NCBI GenBank assembly: GCA_024698485.1
Contig: JAILRC010000002.1
Span: forward strand, 1-64,000
Length of the DNA stretch: 64,000 nt
Origin: Lachnospiraceae bacterium
GTDB lineage: Bacteria > Bacillota > Clostridia > Lachnospirales > Lachnospiraceae
Direction of reading: 5' to 3'
The position numbers and the translations under genes are program-made. Position 1 is the stretch's first letter; every line of letters begins with the position of its first letter. Positions 1 through 9,494 of this stretch are shown here, piece after piece. Below the pieces are notes generated by a model. It worked only from the letters and a program-made list of their open reading frames with translations. It was not told the origin of the DNA and ran no database searches.

Positions 1-1
1 A

Positions 2-139
2 AACAGGAGAATAGCCTATATGCTTGGAATATCGGAACAGACAGTGAAAAATCATTTCTCGCATATTTATGAAAAGGCGTTTGTTCCGGGAAAGAAGGAA
101 TTCAAAGAGCTGTTTCTGAACTCCCCACCTTCCCCTTGA
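2..139 (+). CDS. C-terminal fragment of a LuxR-type HTH regulator (truncated by window start)
   Basis: Frame 2 reads NRRIAYMLGISEQTVKNHFSHIYEKAFVPGKKEFKELFLNSPPSP*, a LuxR/GerE-like recognition-helix pattern. Confidence 0.6.
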   Translation, partial: NRRIAYMLGISEQTVKNHFSHIYEKAFVPGKKEFKELFLNSPPSP

Positions 140-164
140 CAATCGCTCTAAAACTCTATATAAT
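136..164 (+). promoter_or_regulatory. Consensus sigma-A promoter for the SRP RNA
   Basis: TTGACA (136-141), 17-nt spacer, TATAAT (159-164), just upstream of the SRP RNA. Confidence 0.8.
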
Positions 165-171
165 GCCAAAT

Positions 172-276
172 CGAAGCCTCGGACTTACGAAGCGGGTGCT
201 CCTGAACCGTGTCAGGTCAGGAATGAAGCAGCACTAAGGGATGCCACCCGTTTGTCGTAGGGAACCCGGGGCTTCT
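172..276 (+). ncRNA. ffs: Small bacterial signal recognition particle RNA (4.5S-like)
   Basis: GGTGCTCCTGAACCGTGTCAGGTCAGGAATGAAGCAGCACTAAGGGATGCCACC core with closing stem GAAGCCTCGG...CCCGGGGCTTC and following T-run. Confidence 0.85.
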
Positions 277-280
277 TTTT

Positions 281-2758
281 CTATCTTTTGATCTTGGTAA
301 GTCTTCCTACCATATCTTCAAAGGACTCCACCGCATCTTTGTTGTACTCTTCGTAATCCACGGTGAGAGTCTTCTTTACTTCGCCTCTCAGGCACGCTCT
401 TATGCCTTTCGCAATGCCTTCGGTGGAATCTTCCACCAGCATGCCGTTGTATTTTTCCATGAAGTCCGTGGGGCCGGTGATACGTGTGGAGAAGCAGGGA
501 ACTCCAAGGATGTCCGCTTCACAGAGCACAAGTCCGAAGCCCTCGTAGTAGGATGAGAGCACCAGAAAGTCACAGCGCTTTATAAGCGGGAAGGGATTTG
601 CCAGGAATTTGATGACGGTGATCCTGTCCTTGAGAGGGGATGAGGCTGCTCTGTCTGCTACTTTTTGGTAATCAGGTCCGTAGGAACCCAGGATGATGAG
701 CCTTGCATCGGAAAAATCGGATGCTGCCTTTTCAAAGGCATCTATGAGTCTCAGCTGGCCCTTTTCATAGGAAAAACGCCCTACGTTGATGATGACCTTT
801 TCAGGCCCGTCAAGGATCTCCTTAAGTTTCTTTTCGGTGATGTCGGTCTCGGTGTTTTCATCAAACACCAGAGGTTCTTCCGCTCTTTTTAATATGGTCT
901 TATAGTCGATGATATTGGGGATGACGGTGTAATCCCTTTTTTTGTATCCGGATCCTTCAATGAAGACATCCATTCTGGGAGCCAGTTCTCCCGCCACTAT
1001 GGCAACTTCGTCATAGGATGTGTAGGCATCGGAAAGGAGCTTTCTGGGAACCGCAAAGGATTTCCTGTTCTCGCCGTTCATATCGTTGTGGACGAAGATG
1101 GCGCGTCCGCAGTCCATCACCTTGAACATGGAGATGATGTCGGGAAAATAGCCGTTAAATTGTATTGCGGCATCGATCCGCGCATTTCCGAAGGTTTTTG
1201 CTGCCTCCCGGCGGGCTATGCGTTCATATGCATTTTTTGACAAATTGAAAGGAAGGAAAGGAAGGAGCCTCTGGGCTCTTTTCCATAATTTGGACATGAT
1301 GAGTTCATACCAGGTGCCGCATCTGGGATTTGTGATGCCCAGCGTGGACATGTCCATGGGGATCTCGTCAAGAGCGGGCTCGTGATAGCCGGGCTGGTTG
1401 TTGGTCTTGGGGCTGTATTTGTAAAGAATGAGATAGTTGAACTTCTCACGGTCTATGTTTCTTACCAGATTGATGAGAGCCGTTGCTATTCCGTTCCGGA
1501 TGAAGTCGCCTCCGTAGATTGCCACATTTTTTCTGCCGTTGGACGGGATCTGAGGATAGGAGGAAAGATCGCCGGATATAAAATTGCGCATGAGCTCCTT
1601 TGTGACACCTTCACGATCCCACGGACAGAAACGCTCGATAAAACTTTCGTCGTCATATGCCGTAGGGGCTGCCAGTTCGTCTGAAAGGGCCTTGACGGTT
1701 TTTACCCTGGGAAAAGGAAGTTCGCTCAGAGGGAAGAGCAACCCTCTCTCGCGGGAATAGGTTTCTTCGTCATATGTATAGAGGATGATGGGACGGTGGG
1801 TCACGGCATAGTCGAACATGATGCTGGAATAGTCGGTGATGAGGCCGTCCGTTGCCTGCAAAAAGTCGTAGGAAGGCACATCATCGGGGAAGGTGAGGAT
1901 GTGCTTGTAGTTTTCCGTGTTCATGCTGCCTCTGAGCATGGGATGGAGTTTCACATAGACTGCCATGTCTTCCGGAAGCATGCTGTCAAGCTCCGTGAAG
2001 ACCGCATCCAGATCGTTTTCCTGACCGCGACGGTCAACGTTACCAACAATGCCTCTCCAGGTGGGAAGGTAGGCATATACCCGCTTTCCGTTCAGATTGA
2101 AACGCTCACGCATCTCTTCGCGGGTGTCTTGGGAAAAGAACACTTCGTTTCTGGGATAGCCTGTGAGAGCAAGTCTTCCCGTTCCGAAGTTCTCTACCAT
2201 GTAGTCCTTCAGCATTACGTTTTTGGTGTGCTCGTTGGGGTAGAGAAGGAGATCTGCGGAAAGGAAATTTCTCTGAGCATTTCCGATGGCAAATCTTTCG
2301 CCCTTTATGGATCTTCCCAGAGTTTTAAGGGGAGTTCCGTGCCAGGTGTTTAGATAGAGCTGCCCGGGCTTCTTCATAAAAAGTGGCATAAAAGTGTTGT
2401 CGTTTATCAATCGTCCCGCAGTGGCAAGGATCCGGAAATACTCGTGAGAATCGAATCTTACTGCCTTTACCCTGTCTCCGTTCTTAAAGTCCGACCATTG
2501 GGCGCGAAGAGCCTTCTCGGTGTTTTTTCTCACCGTTACATAAAGTTTAAGATGGGAGAATTCCTCTTCTTCACAAAGGGTTTTAAGGATCTTTGCTATG
2601 TTTCCGCCCAGGACAGTTCCGTGCTGTGATTCCAGAAGAACCGTGTTTTTGTCCACAGGAAGTCTGTCATACATCTTTATATAAGCTCTGTGGGAGTAAA
2701 AATCCTCCTTGAAAAGCCTTTGTACAAATACTTTTTTTCTGTCAAGTTTTCGACCCAT
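281..2758 (-). CDS. Fused CDP-glycerol glycerophosphotransferase-like / family 4 glycosyltransferase
   Basis: 825 aa; N-half YLNTWHGTPLKTLGR...TDYSSIMFDYA (TagB/TagF-like), C-half GRFSYEKGQLRLIDAF...SSYYEGFGLVLCEA (GT4-like). Confidence 0.8.
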   Translation of the reverse strand: MGRKLDRKKVFVQRLFKEDFYSHRAYIKMYDRLPVDKNTVLLESQHGTVLGGNIAKILKTLCEEEEFSHLKLYVTVRKNTEKALRAQWSDFKNGDRVKAVRFDSHEYFRILATAGRLINDNTFMPLFMKKPGQLYLNTWHGTPLKTLGRSIKGERFAIGNAQRNFLSADLLLYPNEHTKNVMLKDYMVENFGTGRLALTGYPRNEVFFSQDTREEMRERFNLNGKRVYAYLPTWRGIVGNVDRRGQENDLDAVFTELDSMLPEDMAVYVKLHPMLRGSMNTENYKHILTFPDDVPSYDFLQATDGLITDYSSIMFDYAVTHRPIILYTYDEETYSRERGLLFPLSELPFPRVKTVKALSDELAAPTAYDDESFIERFCPWDREGVTKELMRNFISGDLSSYPQIPSNGRKNVAIYGGDFIRNGIATALINLVRNIDREKFNYLILYKYSPKTNNQPGYHEPALDEIPMDMSTLGITNPRCGTWYELIMSKLWKRAQRLLPFLPFNLSKNAYERIARREAAKTFGNARIDAAIQFNGYFPDIISMFKVMDCGRAIFVHNDMNGENRKSFAVPRKLLSDAYTSYDEVAIVAGELAPRMDVFIEGSGYKKRDYTVIPNIIDYKTILKRAEEPLVFDENTETDITEKKLKEILDGPEKVIINVGRFSYEKGQLRLIDAFEKAASDFSDARLIILGSYGPDYQKVADRAASSPLKDRITVIKFLANPFPLIKRCDFLVLSSYYEGFGLVLCEADILGVPCFSTRITGPTDFMEKYNGMLVEDSTEGIAKGIRACLRGEVKKTLTVDYEEYNKDAVESFEDMVGRLTKIKR

Positions 2759-2774
2759 TAAGATTTTTCTCCGA

Positions 2775-4832
2775 TCATAATCTAAGTTTGCTCTCTATCC
2801 CCTCAAAGGAGATCCGGACTTTTCTTCCGTCTCTGAAAATAAGAGTGGGGATCTCCAGAGCCTCATCTTCTGCGCTTTCGTATGTCATTTCTTTAAGAGG
2901 AAAAATGTCCTCTTCGGTAAATTCACCGCCGTCTGCACGGGTGATGACCTGAGACACCATCATATGCCCCTCTTTTGCACTGTATAGTTTGTTTCTGTGA
3001 CCTGCACCGTAGACGATGACGGAATCACCTCTGTCGGGATTGGTCCCCCCGGATGTCACACTGCCCATTTCGTCAAAACCGTAGAAACAGGTCATGGCCA
3101 TGGATATGCTCCTTCCGTGACCGTCTTTTCCTTTAAGGACGAAGGCTTTGGCGCCGTCTTTTTCCAGCTTTTTGATGTCTGCACTTACGTCGGGGAAACC
3201 GTAGGAAGCTAAAGTCACTGTCACAGGCTTTCTTACGATCCTCATGCGATCGACGCGAAACACACCGTAAGGGACGGTGAAGTCTGCCAGATCCATGGCA
3301 TCGATCCAGTGCATCTCGGTTTCGAGTTCGTAGTTAAAGAATTGCCTTCTGTAGAGAACATCATTTTCAACACCTGCATAGAATACCGCGTTTCCCACGG
3401 AAACTTCCGACATGGTGGCATCCTTTACGGTATATTGCATGGGAATGATACCTTTTTCTTTTATAAATGCACTGTCCCAGGGGAAGTCAGTGTTGTAGCA
3501 CAACTTGGCATAGTTGAATATGCCATGGATGTCCTTTTTGCTCTTAAGGACTTTTCCCGTGCGTAGTATGGTCTCGCCGTTGGAGGCATGATTGGAGAAC
3601 ACCAGAGCAGGGCCGTCTAAAACCGTGGTGCGGACATCCTTCCCGGAAAGACCTTCAAAGTTGTCCTTTTCCGTTGCTGTCCAGAAGGGATGATCCTCGG
3701 GAAGTTCAAGACAGAGGAAGGCTTTACCCAGCCATAAGGGTGATTCCGCGCAGGAGTAACCCTGCACCAGAGGGGGGAACTGTCCGTAAAAGCCGAGAGA
3801 GGGAATGCCTCCCGCCAGAAAGTCTTCTCTTTCAAGGAACTGCAGAAGGGCTCCTGCGGTAACACGTCTGCAAAGGCCGGGATCGGCAGCGGGGTTTTTA
3901 AAAAAGAAATTTGCGGCCAGCGGGCTCACAGCAGCATTTCTGTAGATGCCACTCCTTCCCCACATGTTCACAAAGCCGTTCCTGCCGAAATAGAAAGGAA
4001 AAGTCTTTACCAGGTCGTTGGAAGCCTTCTCGAAAAATTCGGCTATATGAGGCATATGTTCGTAGCCGTATTCTCTGCACCAGATGGGTGTGTAAACATT
4101 GAAAGCCCAACAGGAGTAGTAGTCAAAACTCTGACCGTCCCTGTACCAGCCGTCTCCGACATAATAGTTCTTAATGGCAAGAGCGTGTTCGCGCATTATG
4201 TCCTCGTCTATTTCATAGCCGTGTTTTGCAAGAAAAGCCAGATCCAGCATGTTGAACAGCCGCCAGTTCTGGGGGACCGTCATGTTGTGACCGTATCCCG
4301 AAAGGAATCCGGCGATCACATCCTGCTGTTCTTTTGTATATTCATCCCAGATCTCTTTTTCGCAAATGTTCAGGCAGATCACCAGAGCGCAGGTCTCCAC
4401 TGTCTGCTGGAAGCAGGCATAGGGGTTGTTGCCTGCACTTTTTTTCATCTCTTCGTAGCTTCCCGCACTTTCGGGATTGCCTGAGGACGCGACGCGGAGC
4501 ACACGCTCCTTGTAATAGTCCCTGAGGGAAAAGCCGTTTACGGTGAGATCGGGTTCTTCGTGGATCACCGGAGCCGCAATAAAAAAGGATCTTGCAAGCC
4601 CTTCAAAGATCTCTGCCCGTCTCTCACGGTCCAGCTGTTCCGGACCTGCATTTTTGTGGGGGTAGGTGATGTCAAATTCCGTACGTTTTACCACGGGAGC
4701 GGCATCTATGTCTTTGATCTCCGAAAAAAAGCCCTTAAGGAGATATTTTGCTGCTTCAAGAAAACTGTCTCTTGTGAGCCCTGTGAAAGGACTCAGTGTA
4801 TAGTCTGTGTGTGTAGGCTTGAATATGCTCAT
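2775..4832 (-). CDS. DUF2264-like protein
   Basis: ORF with overall resemblance to DUF2264 proteins (GNNPYACFQQTVETCALVICL, YVGDGWYRDGQSFDYYSCWAF); start chosen at MSIFKPTHTDY with upstream GAGGG. Confidence 0.65.
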   Translation of the reverse strand: MSIFKPTHTDYTLSPFTGLTRDSFLEAAKYLLKGFFSEIKDIDAAPVVKRTEFDITYPHKNAGPEQLDRERRAEIFEGLARSFFIAAPVIHEEPDLTVNGFSLRDYYKERVLRVASSGNPESAGSYEEMKKSAGNNPYACFQQTVETCALVICLNICEKEIWDEYTKEQQDVIAGFLSGYGHNMTVPQNWRLFNMLDLAFLAKHGYEIDEDIMREHALAIKNYYVGDGWYRDGQSFDYYSCWAFNVYTPIWCREYGYEHMPHIAEFFEKASNDLVKTFPFYFGRNGFVNMWGRSGIYRNAAVSPLAANFFFKNPAADPGLCRRVTAGALLQFLEREDFLAGGIPSLGFYGQFPPLVQGYSCAESPLWLGKAFLCLELPEDHPFWTATEKDNFEGLSGKDVRTTVLDGPALVFSNHASNGETILRTGKVLKSKKDIHGIFNYAKLCYNTDFPWDSAFIKEKGIIPMQYTVKDATMSEVSVGNAVFYAGVENDVLYRRQFFNYELETEMHWIDAMDLADFTVPYGVFRVDRMRIVRKPVTVTLASYGFPDVSADIKKLEKDGAKAFVLKGKDGHGRSISMAMTCFYGFDEMGSVTSGGTNPDRGDSVIVYGAGHRNKLYSAKEGHMMVSQVITRADGGEFTEEDIFPLKEMTYESAEDEALEIPTLIFRDGRKVRISFEGIESKLRL

Positions 4833-4949
4833 CTGTTTTCCCTCTTTTCTTAATGTAATGAGTTTAAGACTTGTTGGGGCATATTTCAAGTTTTTTTGAG
4901 AGGAAAGGGAGGGGAAGAAATAAAATTTGAAAATTCTACATATCTACGA

Positions 4950-4978
4950 TTGATATTTAAATCACAAAATGATAGGAT
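4950..4978 (+). promoter_or_regulatory. Putative promoter of ABC transporter pair
   Basis: TTGATA-N17-TAGGAT upstream of ATG at 5010. Confidence 0.5.
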
Positions 4979-5009
4979 AGGCAGAAAATAATGAAGTAGG
5001 GGCCGAGTT

Positions 5010-5708
5010 ATGAGACAAAAACTGGTAATTACCGATCTGAACAAGAGCTACGGAAAAAAAGAAGTGCTCAAGGATGTGAACATTTCATTTGACGAAGGAA
5101 AGATATACAGCCTTATAGGTGTTAACGGTTCAGGAAAAACAACATTCTTCAACTGCGTTGACGGAGACCTTGTTTACAACGGTGGGAAAGTCGAACTGGA
5201 AGATGAGAACGGGGAGAGGAGAAAACTCAAGTTTGACGATGTGGGGCTTGTGTTGGATTCTCCCATGCTGCCGGATTATCTTACAGGTTATGAATTCCTT
5301 TATTTCTTTGCAAGTCTTCATGGGGAAAAGGATGAGAAAGTGATCGACTCTTACTTTGACATGGTTCAGATCAAAGAGGAGGACAGACACAGGATCCTGA
5401 GGGACTATTCCTTCGGAATGAAAAACAAGATCCAGCTTCTTTGCTGTCTGATCAGAAAACCCAAGGTGATCCTTTTGGATGAACCCCTCTCTTCCTTTGA
5501 CATCATTGTTTCTCATCAGATAAAAGAGGCTCTTGTGAAGATGAAATCGGAGCACATTATCGTCATGTCCACTCACATAATGCAGCTGGCTCAGGATATC
5601 AGCGATGAGATCGTACTTTTACGCGACAAAAAGATGCAGCTGATGAATTCCATAGACATTCATTCTCCTGAGTTTGAAAAATACATCATTGAAGAATTAT
5701 CGGAGTGA
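5010..5708 (+). CDS. ABC transporter ATP-binding protein
   Basis: 232 aa; Walker A GVNGSGKTT, Walker B VILLDEP, signature-region YSFGMKNKIQLL. Confidence 0.85.
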   Translation: MRQKLVITDLNKSYGKKEVLKDVNISFDEGKIYSLIGVNGSGKTTFFNCVDGDLVYNGGKVELEDENGERRKLKFDDVGLVLDSPMLPDYLTGYEFLYFFASLHGEKDEKVIDSYFDMVQIKEEDRHRILRDYSFGMKNKIQLLCCLIRKPKVILLDEPLSSFDIIVSHQIKEALVKMKSEHIIVMSTHIMQLAQDISDEIVLLRDKKMQLMNSIDIHSPEFEKYIIEELSE

Positions 5709-5714
5709 GCGGCC

Positions 5715-7289
5715 ATGGATTATACAACGTTTATCAAGATCCAGATATGTAATGACACCAATGCGTTTCTCGGGATCCTTCGAAACATCCCCGTACTGGG
5801 CCGTTTTATCCCCGACAGGATCTTTGGCTTGTACAAGGTAAAAAAATGGCTTTCCTGGGGAGGTATCCTTTGGGATGTGCTGGGTAGCATATTAAAGGCG
5901 AATCTGGCGTTGGTCATATTTGTTTATTACATTCCAAGAATGATCATGAAAGAGGGAGAACTTGGAAACGGTACATACATGGGTTTGTTCATCCTCCTGT
6001 TTGTTCTTGGCACAGTGCTGGGTGGAAGTACACTTTTTAAGTGTACAAAGGAAGATTTCATGTTCATCCATCATTTCATGGTGGATCCTTCAAAGTACTA
6101 CAAATACAAAGCTGTCAGAAAGATCGTCTTTCAGGGCATATTCATAGCAGCCGGATTGGCGTTTGTTTTCAGAGATGTGCTTACGGTGGTATCGGTAACG
6201 GCTCTCCGAATGGCGGCGCAACTCCTCACAAATGTGATCTACCTTGAGATGTTTAAACGAAAGAACAGGATCATACATGTAAGGGTCCGTGAGTTTGCTT
6301 CTTTTGCAAGTTTGTTTACGGCATATGCCCTGTGTTTCACGAAGATATTGAACAGGATAACATACAACGACCTGTTCCTGATCGTTGTTTTTGTTGTAAG
6401 TACCCTGACCATCGTTCTGAGCTTTGTTTACCACAGCAGATATGAACTTTACGAAAAGATGGCCATAAAATACACGGACAAAGGATTTGTGCACATTTCC
6501 GTGGGCTCTTCGGAAGAATTCAATGAAGGGGATAACGGATTAAAGAGTTTAAAACCTGAGGAAGGAAAAGCATATTTTGAAAGTAACAAGCACAAGTCTC
6601 CTTTGGTCTATATGGATGAAACATTCCGAAAACGTTACGGAAAGGCCATCAGAGAACCCATCATAAGTCATTTTGTTTTCCAAGTGGTGATCCTTGGAAT
6701 ACTGGGATTTTGCATCAGGACAGGCTGGATCCCCATTACGGCCGATAATGTGTTCGAGTATTCGCCCGTCATAATCTCTGCGACTCTTGCCTCCTCATGT
6801 GCTGACACATTTTCCTATCTGTATTTCAGAAATATGGATTGTTTCTTCATGAAACTAAAGTTTTATGACAGAAACAGTGTAAAGAAACTGATGACAGAAA
6901 GGTTTTTCAGGACATTACGATGGGATGGTCTGATCCTTTTCTTTCTTGTGCTGGAAGTGCTGGCTTTTCTTTTGACATCAGGGATAAAACTTCCTTTTGA
7001 AGGTCTTTTGAAAATGATCCTGGTGTGCCCGCCCATCCTGATCATAAGTGAAGTGTGGGATTGGCTGGTTTACTACTTGGTCCAGCCATACTCAAGGGAC
7101 ATTACCATAAAGAATCCTGTCATGTGGATCGTGGGAAGACTAAGAGGAATATTGGAACTGATCTTTGTATTTATCAGAGCGAACATCACCACCCAACTTC
7201 CGATCATCCTCGTGATCACCCTGGCTTTTGTGGGAGTGTATTTTGTGATGGAAAAATATGCGTATAAATTCTTTAAGGTGAGATTTTAG
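5715..7289 (+). CDS. Multi-pass membrane protein, putative ABC transporter permease
   Basis: 524 aa, many hydrophobic segments, directly downstream of ATPase gene. Confidence 0.6.
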   Translation: MDYTTFIKIQICNDTNAFLGILRNIPVLGRFIPDRIFGLYKVKKWLSWGGILWDVLGSILKANLALVIFVYYIPRMIMKEGELGNGTYMGLFILLFVLGTVLGGSTLFKCTKEDFMFIHHFMVDPSKYYKYKAVRKIVFQGIFIAAGLAFVFRDVLTVVSVTALRMAAQLLTNVIYLEMFKRKNRIIHVRVREFASFASLFTAYALCFTKILNRITYNDLFLIVVFVVSTLTIVLSFVYHSRYELYEKMAIKYTDKGFVHISVGSSEEFNEGDNGLKSLKPEEGKAYFESNKHKSPLVYMDETFRKRYGKAIREPIISHFVFQVVILGILGFCIRTGWIPITADNVFEYSPVIISATLASSCADTFSYLYFRNMDCFFMKLKFYDRNSVKKLMTERFFRTLRWDGLILFFLVLEVLAFLLTSGIKLPFEGLLKMILVCPPILIISEVWDWLVYYLVQPYSRDITIKNPVMWIVGRLRGILELIFVFIRANITTQLPIILVITLAFVGVYFVMEKYAYKFFKVRF

Positions 7290-7330
7290 ACGGTGAAATA
7301 CGCCAAAATGTGAACGCATGCGCAGGATAT

Positions 7331-7388
7331 ACAGCATGTTAAAACTCTTCGAAAGGACGCTTTCGGAAGATCGGCATGCTGTTTTTTT
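7331..7388 (+). terminator. Rho-independent terminator
   Basis: ACAGCATG...CATGCTGT outer stem with inner TCTTCGAAAG/CTTTCGGAAGA and T-run. Confidence 0.7.
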
Positions 7389-7439
7389 GTGAATTGTAAC
7401 TAAAAACTTCATTAAAAATCTCGCTGCTTCCTTGAATGC

Positions 7440-7468
7440 TTGAAACAGAATAAAATAATTGGTATAAT
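7440..7468 (+). promoter_or_regulatory. Putative sigma-A promoter of rsmA operon
   Basis: TTGAAA-N17-TATAAT. Confidence 0.7.
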
Positions 7469-7504
7469 TACTCTAATGTGGAGAAAAATGTTCATTTTTA
7501 AATC

Positions 7505-8383
7505 ATGAAAGAAACAGAGAGTAATATGGCCTATCTTGTAGATCCCAAAGAAACAATCGAAATTTTAAATAAATACAGGTTTATTTTTCAGAAACGCTTC
7601 GGACAGAACTTTCTGATCGATCAGCATGTTTTGGACAAGATCCTTAACGCTGCGGAGATCGGGAAGGATGATTTTGTGGTGGAGATCGGACCCGGCATCG
7701 GGACCATGACCCAGTTCCTTTGCGAAAGGGCAAGGGAAGTGGTGGCGGTGGAGATCGACAAAAATCTCATCCCCATCCTGCAGGAGGACACCCTGAAAGC
7801 ATATGACAATCTTACCCTCATCAATGAGGATATATTAAAATTGGACCTTAAAAAGCTGGTGGAAGAAAAAAACAACGGGAAAAAGATAAAGGTGGTGGCA
7901 AATCTTCCTTACTACATCACCACCCCCATCATCATGCAGCTTTTTGAGGATCACATTCCCATCGAGAACATCACTGTAATGGTGCAGGAAGAAGTGGCGG
8001 AACGTATGCAGGCGGGACCGGGTACCAAGGATTACGGAGCACTGTCTCTGGCGGTTCAGTACTATGCTGAGCCCTACATTGCGGCTTATGTGCCCCAGAA
8101 CTGCTTTATGCCGCGACCCAATGTTTCTTCGGCGGTGATCAGGCTCAGCCTTCACGATGAAAAGCCTGTAAAAGTCAGTGACGATAAAAAGATGTTCTCC
8201 CTCATAAGGGCATCTTTCAATCATAGAAGAAAAACCCTTGTAAACGGACTTACTTCGGATCTGGGTAATCTCTATACAAAAGACAGGATCCTGGAAGCCC
8301 TGAAAAAATGTGGGTTTAAAGAAACCGTTCGAGGAGAAGAACTGACCCTCGGGCAATTTGCCGAACTCTCGGAGGCATTATGA
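7505..8383 (+). CDS. rsmA: 16S rRNA (adenine(1518)-N(6)/adenine(1519)-N(6))-dimethyltransferase RsmA/KsgA
   Basis: 292 aa; KRFGQNFLID, VVEIGPGIGTMT, VVANLPYYITTPI. Confidence 0.93.
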   Translation: MKETESNMAYLVDPKETIEILNKYRFIFQKRFGQNFLIDQHVLDKILNAAEIGKDDFVVEIGPGIGTMTQFLCERAREVVAVEIDKNLIPILQEDTLKAYDNLTLINEDILKLDLKKLVEEKNNGKKIKVVANLPYYITTPIIMQLFEDHIPIENITVMVQEEVAERMQAGPGTKDYGALSLAVQYYAEPYIAAYVPQNCFMPRPNVSSAVIRLSLHDEKPVKVSDDKKMFSLIRASFNHRRKTLVNGLTSDLGNLYTKDRILEALKKCGFKETVRGEELTLGQFAELSEAL

Positions 8384-9006
8384 AACTCATCTTCACAGCA
8401 GATGACGAAGCAAAGATAATATCGGGGCCCATGGAAGCGGATGTTTTCCTTTTGGGAAACGGCGAGGCGGAGGTGAAGATCACCGCCTTCGGGAAAAAGC
8501 CTGTTGTAAGAAGGTTTGAATCCTTTGCGGCAAAAGTGGCCAAAAAGCTTTCGAAGGAAGACGTGGAAAGGGTCTATTTCATCGCAGAAGGCGGTTCCGA
8601 CACGGAACTCTGCATGCGGGAAAGCAGAAAGATCAAGCCCTCCCACAGGGAATATATGTTTGCCCTGAAACCGGATCCCGACAGAAAGAACGAAGAAGGG
8701 GCTGAACTTCTTCTCACCAACGGTGTGGAAGAGGAAGAAGACACCATCATCGTACGTTCGGGAGAAAAGGGGATCTTTACCGCAAAACTCAGATCCTACA
8801 ACGGCGGGATGTACATTTACAGTGTGGAAGTACGGGAAGACATGCGTCATTGCGGTTACGGTACAAAATATATGAAGAGCATAGCCTATGCCTTCAGGGA
8901 CACAAAACTCTATCTTCAGGTGGGAAGTCCCAACGAGATCGCCTGCAGACTCTATCGCCATGCGGGATTTGAAGTGGAAACGGAACTGGTTTATTACACT
9001 TTATGA
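8380..9006 (+). CDS. GNAT-family N-acetyltransferase
   Basis: 208 aa; YSVEVREDMRHCGYGTKYMKSIAYAF; start overlaps rsmA stop (ATGA). Confidence 0.7.
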   Translation: MKLIFTADDEAKIISGPMEADVFLLGNGEAEVKITAFGKKPVVRRFESFAAKVAKKLSKEDVERVYFIAEGGSDTELCMRESRKIKPSHREYMFALKPDPDRKNEEGAELLLTNGVEEEEDTIIVRSGEKGIFTAKLRSYNGGMYIYSVEVREDMRHCGYGTKYMKSIAYAFRDTKLYLQVGSPNEIACRLYRHAGFEVETELVYYTL

Positions 9007-9494
9007 GAACATTGGATGAAAAATATATGCGCGCGGCCATCAATCAGGCGAAGCGCGGAAAGAACATCGGAGAAGTCCCCATCGGATGCGTTATCGTTTA
9101 TGACGGAAAGATCATAGGACGGGGCTACAACAAGCGGAAGACCAAGAAGACCACCCTGGCCCATGCAGAGATCGAGGCCATCGCCAAGGCGGGGAAGGTC
9201 ATCAAGGACTGGCGTCTGGAAGACTGCGACATCTATATCACCCTTGAACCCTGTCAGATGTGCGCCGGAGCCATTGTTCAGGCGAGGATGAGACGCTGCA
9301 TCATCGGATGCAGAAATCCCAAGGCCGGATGCGCAGGATCGGTATTGAATATCCTGCAGAACGACTCCTTCAACCATCAGGTTGAAATTACGGAAGGAGT
9401 TTTGGAGGAAGAGTGTTCAACTCTTCTCACGGATTTTTTTAAAGATCTGAGAATCAGAAACGCCGAAGAAAAAAAGGCAGGAGGTAACATATGA
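9003..9494 (+). CDS. tadA: tRNA-specific adenosine deaminase
   Basis: 163 aa; HAEIEAI and TLEPCQMCAGAI zinc motifs. Confidence 0.92.
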   Translation: MRTLDEKYMRAAINQAKRGKNIGEVPIGCVIVYDGKIIGRGYNKRKTKKTTLAHAEIEAIAKAGKVIKDWRLEDCDIYITLEPCQMCAGAIVQARMRRCIIGCRNPKAGCAGSVLNILQNDSFNHQVEITEGVLEEECSTLLTDFFKDLRIRNAEEKKAGGNI

